This document shows, in pieces, positions 10,570 to 20,907 of a DNA stretch of 64,000 bases. The DNA lies in the NCBI GenBank assembly GCA_958496175.1, contig OY292277.1:55129050-55193049 (forward strand), written 5' to 3'. Under the pieces are notes generated by a model. The model was not told the origin of the DNA, did no database searches, and was given only the letters and a program-made list of their open reading frames with translations. The DNA is from Sisyra terminalis. Lineage: Eukaryota > Arthropoda > Insecta > Neuroptera > Sisyridae. Each line of letters starts with the position of its first letter. Within the stretch, counting starts at the first letter, position 1. The position numbers and the translations under genes are program-made.

Positions 10570-12200
10570 ATTGGTCTCATGTCACAGGTAGGTGTTTCAA
10601 TCGAATAAAAAAAATATGATAACGTATTGATATCTCTGATATAGGCTGTCAGGGTAAGGGATGTTAGATATTATTTAGACTAAATAGGGTCTTAATTATC
10701 TAAATCCACAGCATGGGCTGTAGATTTGATTTAATTTTTACAAATTGTATGATTAGTGTATATTTGGTTTCAAATATTCAATCGTTTCACAATTCTACAA
10801 CGACAAATGTATTTAGAACTTAATAGTGTAGAGTAGCAGTAATATATAATATAATCCTTCGATGGAATAATAAAGTCAGCAATCAATCGGTAGCATCTTA
10901 ATGTATTGATAGTAAATTTCACTCCATGGCTCTCAGCGATAGTTCAGTTCAAAATTCATGTCAATTGAGGAACTCTTAATTATTTGAGATTGATTCCATT
11001 CATCATTATGATCATTAATATTGCTATTTCCAAAGATCTTATTGATTATTACATATTATGTGTTCCATACATATCCACTCTCCATCCTCATTGAACAGAA
11101 ATGCACCAAATCTGAAAGAAACTGGTTTTATAATGTTACCAAATCGAAATTTAGATTTGAAGGAAATATTGGTATTCCAGAGATATGATTACACAATCAT
11201 CTTCTTTAAAAGTTTAGTACAAATATCTGAAAATTCCTATGAAAGTCGTAACTGTTGAAAAATTGCCAAAATAAACACATCTCTTACTATCATATTTGAA
11301 TACCCTATTGTTATTCCATGTTAAATTTATTGACTCTAAAAACTGATTGTTGTAACGTTCCCATTAATTCCAATCTATTGTTGTGTTCTTTAAAACTTGC
11401 TAACTGCCCTATACTCTAATACAAAGTAATCAGATAATTTGAAAACAGGAAAAATAATAGTCCAAATAGAACATGCATATCTAACCTGTGCAATTCGTCA
11501 ACCCATTTTCTGCTATAATTTGTCGATAAAAGTTGAATATAACAATGTCCAGTATTCCACAAATACACAAACTATATTTAAACATAATAGTTGGTAATTT
11601 TTATAATAAAAAACTTACTATGTACCACTAAAATAAATACATGAAGTTACTTAAGTAAAAACGAGTCAAAATCACCAATATGTCTGCTGTTGAAAACAAT
11701 TCTTTTTTTGTTTTCAAACAACAATTGTTACATATATGATTTAATTATTTTTTTCAAATACGAATTAACAAAAAACTTGGCGAAAATCAAATGTTCAATT
11801 AATAAAATGAATTTTAAAACACAATTTTTCTATTTCTATAAGAAAAATTTAAAGAAAAACGAGTTTTTCAGTAAAAAAATTGTTTGTTGAAAAAAGTCGG
11901 TAATGTAGTTACCAGAATTTCATAAGAAGCTGATTCAAATATTCCTATTGTGATATATTCCTATTGACTTGGGTTACATAATTTGATTGAAACTATAACT
12001 ATTATTAAATCTATATGGATACTGTAAGTTTTATAGTAACTGTAAATAAATTTAAAATTAATTTTCCCCTAGCCTATAATAGAACGCGTATGCCTATCGT
12101 ATAACTTTCACGAAATACTATCGTCTTCCTATATACAATATCCATGATTAATGATGTTTTACTTATGTGAAAAAAACGATAAACTATGGTTGAGTTGAGT
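10570..12200. other. AT-rich stretch, little structure
   Basis: Apart from the doubtful 66-codon frame at 11,058, nothing gene-like was seen. A second frame at 11,690-11,890 is a low-complexity Lys/Asn/Phe translation of A/T runs. The same stretch is at 36,191-37,821 and 52,676-54,306. Confidence 0.5.
11058..11258 (+). CDS. 66-codon ORF, unrecognised
   Basis: ATG-initiated, with PNLKETGFIMLPNRN and VFQRYDYTIIFF. It is preserved in all three units, but the units are too similar for that to mean selection. No splice signals or paralogue support it. Possibly chance. Confidence 0.15.
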   Translation: MCSIHIHSPSSLNRNAPNLKETGFIMLPNRNLDLKEILVFQRYDYTIIFFKSLVQISENSYESRNC

Positions 12201-12211
12201 TTGAATAATAC

Positions 12212-12304
12212 CTATGCTTTGCAAATGTACTGCTTTAGAGCAGTTTTTGGTGTCGAATGCATATCTTTCACACCAGTCCAAAAATCTTCAAATGAAATCT
12301 CCAT
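12212..12304 (-). CDS. 30-codon ORF behind an acceptor
   Basis: After the acceptor TTTTTTTCTTTTAG (exon from 12,326) an ATG opens MEISFEDFWTGVKDMHS and runs to KQYICKA-stop. The TAG is followed directly by GTATTATT, so the same bases could form a weak donor. It could be the first coding exon of the minus-strand gene that includes the acceptor modules. No family recognised. Confidence 0.25.
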   Translation of the reverse strand: MEISFEDFWTGVKDMHSTPKTALKQYICKA

Positions 12305-12865
12305 TCGCGGAAAGAATCAAGGAACACTAAAAGAAAAAAATAACATTTGAGATTGATTGCATGAATTCAATCTTATAAGCCTTATGAAGAAACGATCAAC
12401 TAATAATGTTTATAGATAAAATAATAAAAATATATTATAACAAGAAGCTAGAATTTATAGCAGAAAAGAGGACAGTTGAAATTGTAATAAAATATTTAGT
12501 CATAAAAATTTTAAATTTTTAATCATATTATGCCGCATTAATCTTTTTTCCGTCTAGCATATATTAGGTACATTTTACCGAACTGTTCAGATAAATACAG
12601 ATGAACTAATAATTTTTCACGATTAATTCTTTGTAACATAAACTACATACAATAATAAAATTATCCATATCAACCAGTAGGTACCTACTAATGTAAATTA
12701 GTAAATAATTTCAACTTACATACTTGAATATTGTCTCCTTATTGTTAATGAAATGACTTTCTAAGTACTACTGAATGCACTTTTTCTGATTTTTCCTGTA
12801 GATACTACTGTGGTGTTGCATGTAACTGGTTACTTAAACGGTGTCCAACGTTATTCTGACATTCA

Positions 12866-13632
12866 TTAGAATTCATTACTTCGGTCTATACCTTCGACCA
12901 ATAGTTGAGTTCTAATTTTCTGAATCCATGTACCTATCCTGTATTCCAAGATTCGTTCGAAAAGCGTTTTCACTACAGGCCATTTTTTTGTGGATGTACA
13001 CCAAAACTTAGCATTTATACGTAAAGAGTTTTTGTCTTTCATTTCCAACTAACTAAAACAAATATTTTTTTAATATTGTAATCTACTGTTACTATGTTCC
13101 AAAGGTTTTCATACTTACTTACCACAAACAAAAGCTGATTGCCTTTAGACATCTATCATTTAACTTTGATGCAGTTGCCTCCAGGGGACTTGAAGTGAAG
13201 TAAAACTTGAAGTAATCTCACAAAATCATGGTCAATTTTTTACATCTTACTGTCGTAGGTAGTAGTAGTATCATTAATTTCATCTTAGGACTCCAAAAAA
13301 AAGGCGAGGACAGCAACGTGCAAAAGCAAGAACCGAAGAAGGTTGGTCGTATGAAAGCTGGTCCAGTTTTAATCGTAACGAATTCGGTTTGTTGTCCAAT
13401 AGATACAGCAGTTTCTTGATGGCATCGCATGCATGGCCGTTTCCAAGGAACTCGAATTGGGGAAAAACTTGGGAACATTGTTCACTATCCTCCTGCATTT
13501 CCGCATTATTACTTTCGACCCATGTCTTGGATTAGTACTTGAGGATAGTAGTTTGTAGAACTTCGTTGGTACCAAATCTTCATCATCTGATCCGTGCAGT
13601 AATATGAACCTGGTAACTAAACAAAGAGTCAA
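12866..13632 (-). pseudogene. Gene family copy C, frameshifted two-exon relic
   Basis: The upstream exon encodes AIKKLLYLLDNKPNSLRLKL and DQLSYDQPSSVLAFARCC. Against intact copy D it has a 1-nt loss at the A8/T8 tract (13,295-13,302) and another at 13,236-13,241, then two stops after NCIKVK. It ends at 13,123 in a GTAAGTAAG donor. The intron is 74 nt (13,049-13,122). The downstream exon begins exactly at 13,048 (LEMKDKNSLRINAKFWCTST) and runs 60 codons to NEF-stop, in phase with the upstream frame. Upstream homology to copy A reaches about 14,650. Divergently placed to copy D. Confidence 0.65.
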
Positions 13633-14159
13633 TATTCCTGATTCCAGTACGGTACCTACCTACTACCAAATGGTTCCATTATTGAAATTATTGGAATTAT
13701 TTAAAATAACTTTTCAATGTTGACGTCAAACATAAGGGGCAATATTTCATAAACCCTACGATTAAGTCAATAAAACATACATTGATATTGTTCGAATATC
13801 TAATATATTAAGTTTAATAACTATACCACATGCAAAACCAATAAGTAGCACTTATTTGTGTTCCATTGTTACCTATTTTGGGAAATTTCAATACCAATTT
13901 CGGAAATATAATAATGCAATCGATTAAATCTAATCAAACAATGACAATTAACAACAAAATTTTAAGGGAACAATTAAGAGAAAATTACTTTTTACTTATG
14001 CATGAAAAACCAACCTCAATACAGTACAGTGCAATTTTTATCGATCGACAATTTGAAAAATTTACGTACAGTTTTCCATTTTCATATTCTAATGGATGCA
14101 CCAAACACTCAACTATCATTATGCATATTAATTTCTTTATAAATTGGGAAATTTAATTA

Positions 14160-15120
14160 ATAATGCACAAAATTCATTGCAACTTGGTCGACCAAAACAA
14201 CAGGTGATTTATAGTTGTTTATGTTCATTATAAGTACGCATGTCAAACTCAAAAGTGTGGTTATTTTCAAATTTTCATTTTTGCTAAAGGAAGTGATTTG
14301 AGTTTAATAATTAAAGAATAACGTTATTTTATTACAACGAACGTTGGTTTAATTTAATATTTCTTATTATTTTATGGAACGAATTACACTTAGTAATGTA
14401 TAGAATAGAGTTACTGGATAGATATAAAGTAATAAAGTCAACTTTTATTTTCTAACGTGTGTAGATGATATCGTACGTATGTATGCGTATTAATAGTAAA
14501 ATAAGTAGATGAGATCGATGAGATGCAAGTATGAGAGAGAAATGAATAGTATCATAAACCTTTCCAACATTTACCTCCCAACATTCCCCTTATTCCCGAC
14601 GACTCCTTGAATAATTCTAACGGTAAAAATAAAAGATTATCATTGCACAACGAATTGTCAGTTTTCTCTTACAAAAATAATATTATTTACAATCCCATGT
14701 AAGTATTAGTTTATTTTACAATTATTGCAATTTTCAAAATAGTTATTGATCGTAGAAATAGTTGCAATTGCTGCATTCATTTGGTGAATCGTATTTGAAC
14801 ATTGGAGATTCCTTCCCATGTGTTGTTTCTAAGCCAAAAAGTTTTTAGGTTCAATTAAAGGCGATTTCCGATCTATTAGGTTGATTTAGAAGAAATGAGA
14901 AGTAAGTTTTGTAGGTATGTAGTAGGTTTACTAGCTTATAAGTTTTTTTTAATGAACCACTACTAATTAATCATAGGAATGTAGGTATATTTAGTTGTTG
15001 TTGTTGTTGTTTTAAGATTCACTTGAAACATGGACATGAAAAAGAGTAAATGAATTGGAAGATTGGAAATATACCTATCCACCTAGATACCAGCTCATGG
15101 ACTGCGTAAAGTTGAGGGAA
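14160..15120. other. Spacer between divergent family copies C and D
   Basis: It separates minus-strand copy C from plus-strand copy D and could hold a shared control region. The part to about 14,650 is homologous to 4,880-5,150 near copy A. A (GTT)6 tract lies at 14,994-15,011. The right edge, 15,120, is the deletion breakpoint of unit 2. Counterparts: 39,781-40,746 and 56,262-57,222. Confidence 0.5.
14994..15011. repeat. (GTT)6 microsatellite
   Basis: Six perfect GTT copies; also present at 40,615 and 57,096. Confidence 0.8.
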
Positions 15121-15129
15121 GTGCTGCAG

Positions 15130-15807
15130 TGACGAAATTTTCATCTGAATGTCACCTAGTCTTGGATGATTTGAACGTAAGTTAGTTTCTATATGTAGCT
15201 ATATGAAAAATTTTAAACCAAAAATAGCGACAAAGGGAAACTTTGTTCTGAATTCATCAATTTTTATTCAATTTAAGGATGACATGATTTGAATACTCCA
15301 ACTGAAAACTGCTATCCCAATAATCAACGCTGTTTGGCAGTCCGTATTGAAAGCAGACGTTTAAATTGGCCATGTAAATTGGCAGAGCTTTTTGTACCTT
15401 GAAGACTCAAGATGCTTTCTCGTTTCTAATTCACTGAATGGTCGACGAATGGTCCTCGACTTGAACAACAAGTTGCTGTACCTACTTACGAAAGTTTTAC
15501 CTACTGGACATCTAAACCGAACTCGTTACGACTAAAAGTGGACCAGCTTTCATACGACGAACCTTCTTCGGTTCTTGCTTTTGCACGTCGCTGTCTTCGC
15601 CTTTTGTTTGGGAGTCCTAAGATGAAATTAATGGTACCTACGACGACAATAAGATGTAAAAAAATTTACGAAGATTTGGTGAGGTTACCTCAAGTTTCAC
15701 TTCATATCAAGTCCTTTGTAGACAACTGCATAAAAGTTAAAACAGTAAAAAACTTCAAAATAACACATAATAGTCGAAATTTAACTAAAAACATGACTTT
15801 ATTGTAG
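15130..15807 (+). CDS. Gene family copy D, longest intact frame
   Basis: A 47-nt exon (15,130-15,176) follows GTGCTGCAG, reads TKFSSECHLVLDDLN and ends at a strong GTAAGTTAG donor. The last exon lies within the open frame 15,430-15,807 (125 codons plus stop); its acceptor is not settled. It carries KPNSLRLKVDQLSYDEPSS, LLFGSPKMKLM and LPQVSLHIKSFVDNC. Where copies A and C are frameshifted, this copy is continuous. The PSSVLAFARR..LPQVSLHIKSF pattern faintly recalls a SOCS-box-like C-terminus; this is a weak inference. Start exon unknown. Opposite strand to copies A-C. Confidence 0.5.
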
Positions 15808-15852
15808 GTTTCAAACCGTTGAGGAAATGACAACGATAAAACAATTTGATAA

Positions 15853-16166
15853 AGCAATCAATCGAACTATTACCGAAAGAAACGTAGTGATAGTGGTAGC
15901 AACTATACAACATGCACTCATCTATATAAAACGATAACTACAAAAGGAAACGAAGGTAAAATTTAACTTAAGATTATCTAAGGCTACTCATCAAAATCGA
16001 ATCGAATCGAAGTGGGAAGATTGATTTTGATTACTGATTTTGGAATTTTTTGTAGGCAACAAAAGTAGCCTTGATGAGCTTTAAACTGGATCTATCTAAA
16101 GGAGCTATCCACTTACATATTTCATCCAGGATACCAGAATCGTTTTCGTCAACATATGGAGACTAA
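15853..16166 (+). CDS. X1 exon pair, terminal coding exons (frame uncertain)
   Basis: Exon 15,853-15,955 is open in one frame (SNQSNYYRKKRSDSGSNYTT..) and ends at GAAG/GTAAAAT. The next exon starts at 16,056 after GGAATTTTTTGTAG. Joined in phase it reads ..GNKSSLDEL-stop. In phase 0 the second exon alone is open to 16,166 (ATKVALMSFKLDLSKG.., 36 codons). Both readings are possible. X2 has both exons at matching positions, supporting real splice sites. The product is unrecognised. Confidence 0.4.
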
Positions 16167-16169
16167 TGT

Positions 16170-17500
16170 TTTACAATTGATTGCAAAAATCATCTTGATA
16201 TATACAATACAAATGAGCACCAAAAATCTCTTCTTCAAGAATAAAAGAAATGAAAAAAACTAACGAATCATTCTCAGTCGAATCATATCAGCAATTTTAA
16301 AAGCCAACAGAACCAATTCTAATGTGTTGGTAAAGCATGGTAGATATCAGAAGAAGAGGAAGAACAACGATAAGATATTGAGAAACCATATTAACACAAC
16401 GAAAATCACCAAACTTAAATTTCTGAGGTACAAAGATACAAATCGTTGTATTCTGATTGACTGAAATTTAACATTGTAAATGCCCCTGCCCCAGATCATT
16501 ATTGGAAATCATCTTGAAAGAAAATATATTGAAGTTAATCATTGAATACAATGAATTGTAAGGAAATAAAGAGAAAAGAAATGTAATTTTTTTAGTGCAA
16601 CGATTTTTTTCTCATCGATTCATACAGAGAAAATTTGATAAGAAATGCTATCACTTATAGATAATATGTAGAGCTTAGTACCTACTAAATATTCTGGTAA
16701 TTGATTAAAATTCATAGACATTTCTTTTTTTCTCTTTATTTGAGTGTTTAATTATTAGTTTTGAATAGAAAAAAATCAACCGTTTTAAGGCAAAAAAAAT
16801 AATAATCTGGAACATATTAAAAAATTAAACTCAGAAGCTTTGTTCTGATAGCTTATGTTGTAACTTTTCCACCATCAATTCACAAGTTAATTACATCAAT
16901 TTTTCTGAAAATATCTCAAGTCAATTTCAAGAAAATGATGTTTGTATATAAGTGGAAAAAGTCCAAAGAAATCGAAGACATTTTTTCCATAGGTAGTGAG
17001 ATTACTTTTAATGGTATTGCTATAGAAAGTTGATTTTCTAATTCCTTTTTTTTTCTTTTTTTTTGTTGTGAATAATTAACTGAACTTATTGATCTTCTTT
17101 TAAATTATAAAAAGAAATATTAATTTTGTAAACATTTTTTTACTTCATAATATATAAAGCCGATAAAGTCAAATGTTAGTTTACCATTTTTATTTGAAAT
17201 AGTTGCGTGTATCTTGGATAGTTAGCGCTACAATCAGCTACGGTTAACTTGCCTAAATTTCCAAAAATATTTAAAAATTTTCCATGTATTTTCCGACGTA
17301 TGGTCAAAAATATTTATCACTATTCCCCTGGATGGACCGCATCATATAAGTAGTATAAGCAAACAAAACAAACCGATATTTGTTGACTTTAAAGAACAAG
17401 TTTTACCATTATTGATTAGTGAAATCAGTGAAATAGTTTTAAAAAAGGTAATAACGTATAACCATTGCCCTTTTTGTACAAATACAGCTAAATTACATTG
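16170..17500. other. Spacer within X1
   Basis: AT-rich with T-tracts near 16,730 and 17,045. Only the homology to 19,960-20,270 noted under X1 was seen, no exon. Counterpart 58,272-59,609; a 67-codon minus-strand frame there (58,722-58,925) exists only because a T-tract is longer. Confidence 0.45.
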
Positions 17501-17505
17501 TATAA

Positions 17506-17688
17506 TTGATAATATTTTCTATGGAGTTTAAACTTGAAAAAGTTTTCGTATGTTCATCATATACCCAACGTACTATTGTTTTCGTGTTTATACAGCGATT
17601 ATTATTTTTTTTAGGTAGTAAAGGACTTGGAACAGTTCGATTATTGAATTATCGGACCACACCACCCACAATGGTGGTCGTCAGTTGA
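17506..17688 (+). pseudogene. X1 distal exon, frame altered
   Basis: After TACAGCGATTATT..TTTTAG (exon from 17,615) the sequence GGACTTGGAACAGTT is the counterpart of 20,821-20,835 in X2. A 4-nt loss (GGAT) relative to X2 changes the frame, so this copy ends in PTMVVVS-stop. The 60-codon frame from 17,506 runs through the intron end and is probably not used as such. Confidence 0.38.
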
Positions 17689-17904
17689 AGCTGAAGTCTT
17701 GATGACGTCTTGACGACAACCAAGTTATAAGTTAAAAGATTTTTTTTTAACTATAACCTAAGTTTAATCGTCGATTTTGTACGAACAAGAAGATCATAGG
17801 ATCTTCAACAGGTGTTTAGAGAAAGAAATTAAAAGAAATGTTTCTAAAAGGTGAATAAATAAAGTTAGGATAGGTAGAAACATTGATTGTTTAACTTAAA
17901 CGTT

Positions 17905-18210
17905 GTTGTCGCCAATCGAATCGAGATATTGCCAAAGAACATGTAGTAATGGTGGCAACTATGTACCACCACATGTCAACACATTTAAGTGAAACGGAAA
18001 CTATGGAACCAGGGAACGTAGGTAAGATTTATCATAAAACTATTTGAAAGTTAATCAAAATGGTGGTGAGGTGAGGTGGAAAGAGCAATGATTGATTTTT
18101 GGAAATTGTTGTAGGTTTTTGTGGGAAGTGGTGTTCTAAGGAGCTCTAGAACGAATCAGCAAAGAGCTATATACCACCATACTGAAATATTTTATCGAGA
18201 AAACCAGTAG
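17905..18210 (+). pseudogene. X2 exon pair, diverged from X1
   Basis: The first exon ends in GTAG/GTAAGATT at 18,021. In the frame aligned to X1 (RTCSNGGNY) it has an in-frame TGA. Another frame, from ATGGTGGCAACTATG, is open to the donor. The second exon starts at 18,115 after GAAATTGTTGTAG and is open for 31 codons in phase 0 (VFVGSGVLRSSRT..). Conserved splice sites but shifting frames suggest decay. Confidence 0.38.
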
Positions 18211-19441
18211 GTATCGCTTTTTCTTCATTATACCATAATATGGAGTAGGACTAGGATCCAATATACCTACGCAATACCTACAAACCAGTACTTACCACCA
18301 AGAATCCCTCCATCGAGGATTAAAGAACAAAAATTATTCTCACCAATCATTCTCAGTGATATAAGATCAGCGATCTGACAACACCATAAGAAGGATCATT
18401 TCTAATGTTTAATGTTTAAAACAAGCGGACTACAACAGAGTGGCGGAAGAACGGAAGAAGGAAAATCACATGAGGGGATACTTATTTACCAAGAACCTTA
18501 CAAATCCAGTAAGTAGGCAACCCCCCCTCCCTACGAGCAAATGGCCAGAAAACTCTACGCAACAATCGAGCATTCTAGTTTCTACAAAATTAAATTAAGA
18601 ATGCAACAATAATTCATTCAAAGCAATAAGTGAAGTGAATAAGATTTATTATCAAAATGAAATCACCAAACTAAAATTCCTGAGGTACCTACAGAAATAT
18701 AAACATGTTTTTATTTCTATTAAATAGAACAACACATGATTGAATATTGAACAAAGATATTAGGAGAGACAAAAGAAAAATATTCATTAGATTCAATCTT
18801 ACCATAAGATAAATTAGTAGATATTCTTGTTTTCTCAATGAAGAAAATTTATTTACCTACTTATTTTCAAAAGCTGTCATTTTGTTTTAAAAAATTAAAC
18901 TAATTAAGTGTTGTTGTGGCACTAATTTCTTGAATTAACACTTTGTTTTCTTAATTTTTTATCTAATTGGATTACTAATTGTACCTATATTAAATGTTGG
19001 GATTATCCCATTGCTATAATCCAACCTTTGTTAAACGTGTAATAATGACAACCATTGACTAAAGTACTTACCATATATTATGGTGACATTATGATAGGTA
19101 CTAATAAGATTTATTTACCTTCAATATGTAGTTATTGTATAATTTCAAAAATGCATTCAGAAAATGCTAATGAAACCTCGCACTATAAAGGTGACAAAAT
19201 CTATTAAAAAATTGTTGCAATGTTTGTAAAATAATCGTACAAATATTAATTTGTTTCTCCATGAAATTCTCTGCTGGTGAAATAAAAGTCATATTTGAAC
19301 GATTGTTATCTTTAAGTGGATATTTTCAAATGGATCAATGTTTGCTTTAAAGAAATGAATCTGAAATTAACTCTTATTTTCCTGGGTGTCCCCTCCCCCA
19401 CCCCAAAAGATAAGAAATATTTGACTTTAATGTTACAATGA

Positions 19442-19633
19442 AATGAAGGGGAAACTATTATAGAAGACAGTACTTTTTCTGTATTGTCTAATCTTCCAAA
19501 AACATTGAGATACCAATTGACTGTAGATTTAATAACAAAAATCCATAATTTGATGAATGAAAGTAATTCTAGTTCAAGTTTCCTAAATTTTGTGCAACAC
19601 CAATCTGGAATCCATAAACCGTATTTTAATTGA
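19442..19633 (+). CDS. 63-codon coding fragment, BESS-like motif possible
   Basis: No ATG starts it. An open frame carries IIEDSTFSVLSNLPKTLRYQ then LTVDLITKIHNLM and a serine run, ending KPYFN-stop. Spacing of acidic start, F..L..LP and a following amphipathic helix resembles the BESS motif found at the C-terminus of MADF-type DNA-binding proteins in insects; that is a weak recognition by eye. About 130 nt upstream another short frame reads MKFSAGEIKVIFERLLS. Probably the end of a larger, partly lost gene inserted in X2. Confidence 0.4.
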   Translation, partial: NEGETIIEDSTFSVLSNLPKTLRYQLTVDLITKIHNLMNESNSSSSFLNFVQHQSGIHKPYFN

Positions 19634-20811
19634 AAAGAATTTATTCAAAGATGATGAGTTTTATAAGATTTCTATAAGTAGAAACTTAAAAAATAACTCT
19701 AATAGGTCTAATTCTATATTACCTATATGTGGAAAATTGTGTAACTAAACAACCGAAGATATATTGACGATATTTAATTTATAGTTTTATATTATAATTA
19801 CAATAATATGTTGAACAAATAGTTAAAGATTTAAGTTCTAAAAAAATAATTTGCTATTTGATATATATATTTCGGTTTATTTTTGATCGTAAATTTGAAC
19901 TTTCCACTGCCAACAATGCTTCTGTTGAAATTGTAAGTGCCACAATAAGGTACATTCTCTTATTGGAAATCATCTGGCAAAGAGTCTATTGTTGAAATTA
20001 ATCAATGAATCAAATAAATTGCCAACAAGAAATAAAGAAAAAGAAAATATTATTCTTTTGAAGCTTAGAAGATAAATTTTATTTTCATTGATACACGGGG
20101 CGTTGTGAAAATGGGCTCGGAAATGTGACCTCATACAATGATATCCAGAGTTTCTAAGCTTTAGCATTTCATTAAAATTCAATGAAAATTATAGTATATG
20201 TTTTTTCTTTATTTCAGTAGGTATCTATTTAATTATTAATTTTGAATAGAAAAATAAACCCACCATTTTGGTTTATAAAGTAAAATTCAAGCAAAGAAAT
20301 ACGTCTCTCTACATTTAGGGAATTTTGGTGTTCAATGTGTTAAATTCGACTCACTCCCCAAACTTTTCGCTTGTTTATTTGTTTATTGAAATGTTCACTT
20401 GTTATTTTGTTGAATTTACTGCTTTGCCCAAATTTTGCAAATATTCTTTCAAGTTTTGATCCATTTTAATAAGTTTTTTCCATCAAAAAAGTGTTTTCAA
20501 CTAAAGTTTAAGCTTTAGTTTACATTTGCATCAAATTATTTATGGTCAAGTAAGTCGAAATTTTGATTACTGTTGAATCAAATGCGGGTCCCTTCCACGC
20601 CACTACTGACTGAGGTATATGTAACTTATTTGTAATGCAATTTTTCCAATCTTTTCCACAGTACCTACTAAAGCACTAACCGAAGATGCTAAGCATTCTT
20701 TATATGAACATATTTCTACGTACGTAGGATATTTAATGCAGTTATCATAGTCCATCGTAGGGGTCCACCTATTGTTGTCCACCTATTTACAGCGATTTAT
20801 GTGTTTTCTAG

Positions 20812-20907
20812 AATAATCAAGGACTTGAAGCAGTTGGATCGATTATTGGATTATCGGACCACTTGTGGCTGACCACTGATGACGAGTTGAAGCTGAGCTT
20901 TTGGTGA
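20812..20907 (+). CDS. X2 distal coding exon
   Basis: TGTGTTTTCTAG precedes an open frame of 31 codons (NNQGLEAVGSIIGLSDH, LTTDDELKLSFW, stop). It retains the GGAT that X1 has lost and reads as an acidic C-terminal tail. The upstream coding part could not be traced. Product unknown. Confidence 0.4.
   Translation, partial: NNQGLEAVGSIIGLSDHLWLTTDDELKLSFW

Larger units (their letters stand above)
15840..17870 (+). repeat. Plus-strand block X1 (paralogue of X2)
   Basis: Segments match block X2 in the same order: 15,870-15,955 with 17,910-18,021; 16,500-16,780 with 19,960-20,270 (GTTTTGAATAGAAAAA.. near both ends); 17,560-17,850 with 20,750-21,050. Unequal spacing shows later insertions in X2. 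An old local duplication predating the amplicon. Confidence 0.65.

Noticed and set aside
11690..11890. 66-codon Lys/Asn/Phe-rich ORF
   Set aside because: Low-complexity translation of A and T runs, without splice or start context.
13228..13419. 63-codon plus-strand ORF antisense to copy C
   Set aside because: A shadow of the copy C exon; copy D shows which strand and frame is ancestral.
13866..14156. 96-codon plus-strand ORF (also at 39,487 and 55,968)
   Set aside because: The paralogous stretch near copy A (4,615-4,870) has frame-breaking indels and an early stop, and the region is upstream flank of copy C on the other strand. Presence in three near-identical units is not independent evidence.
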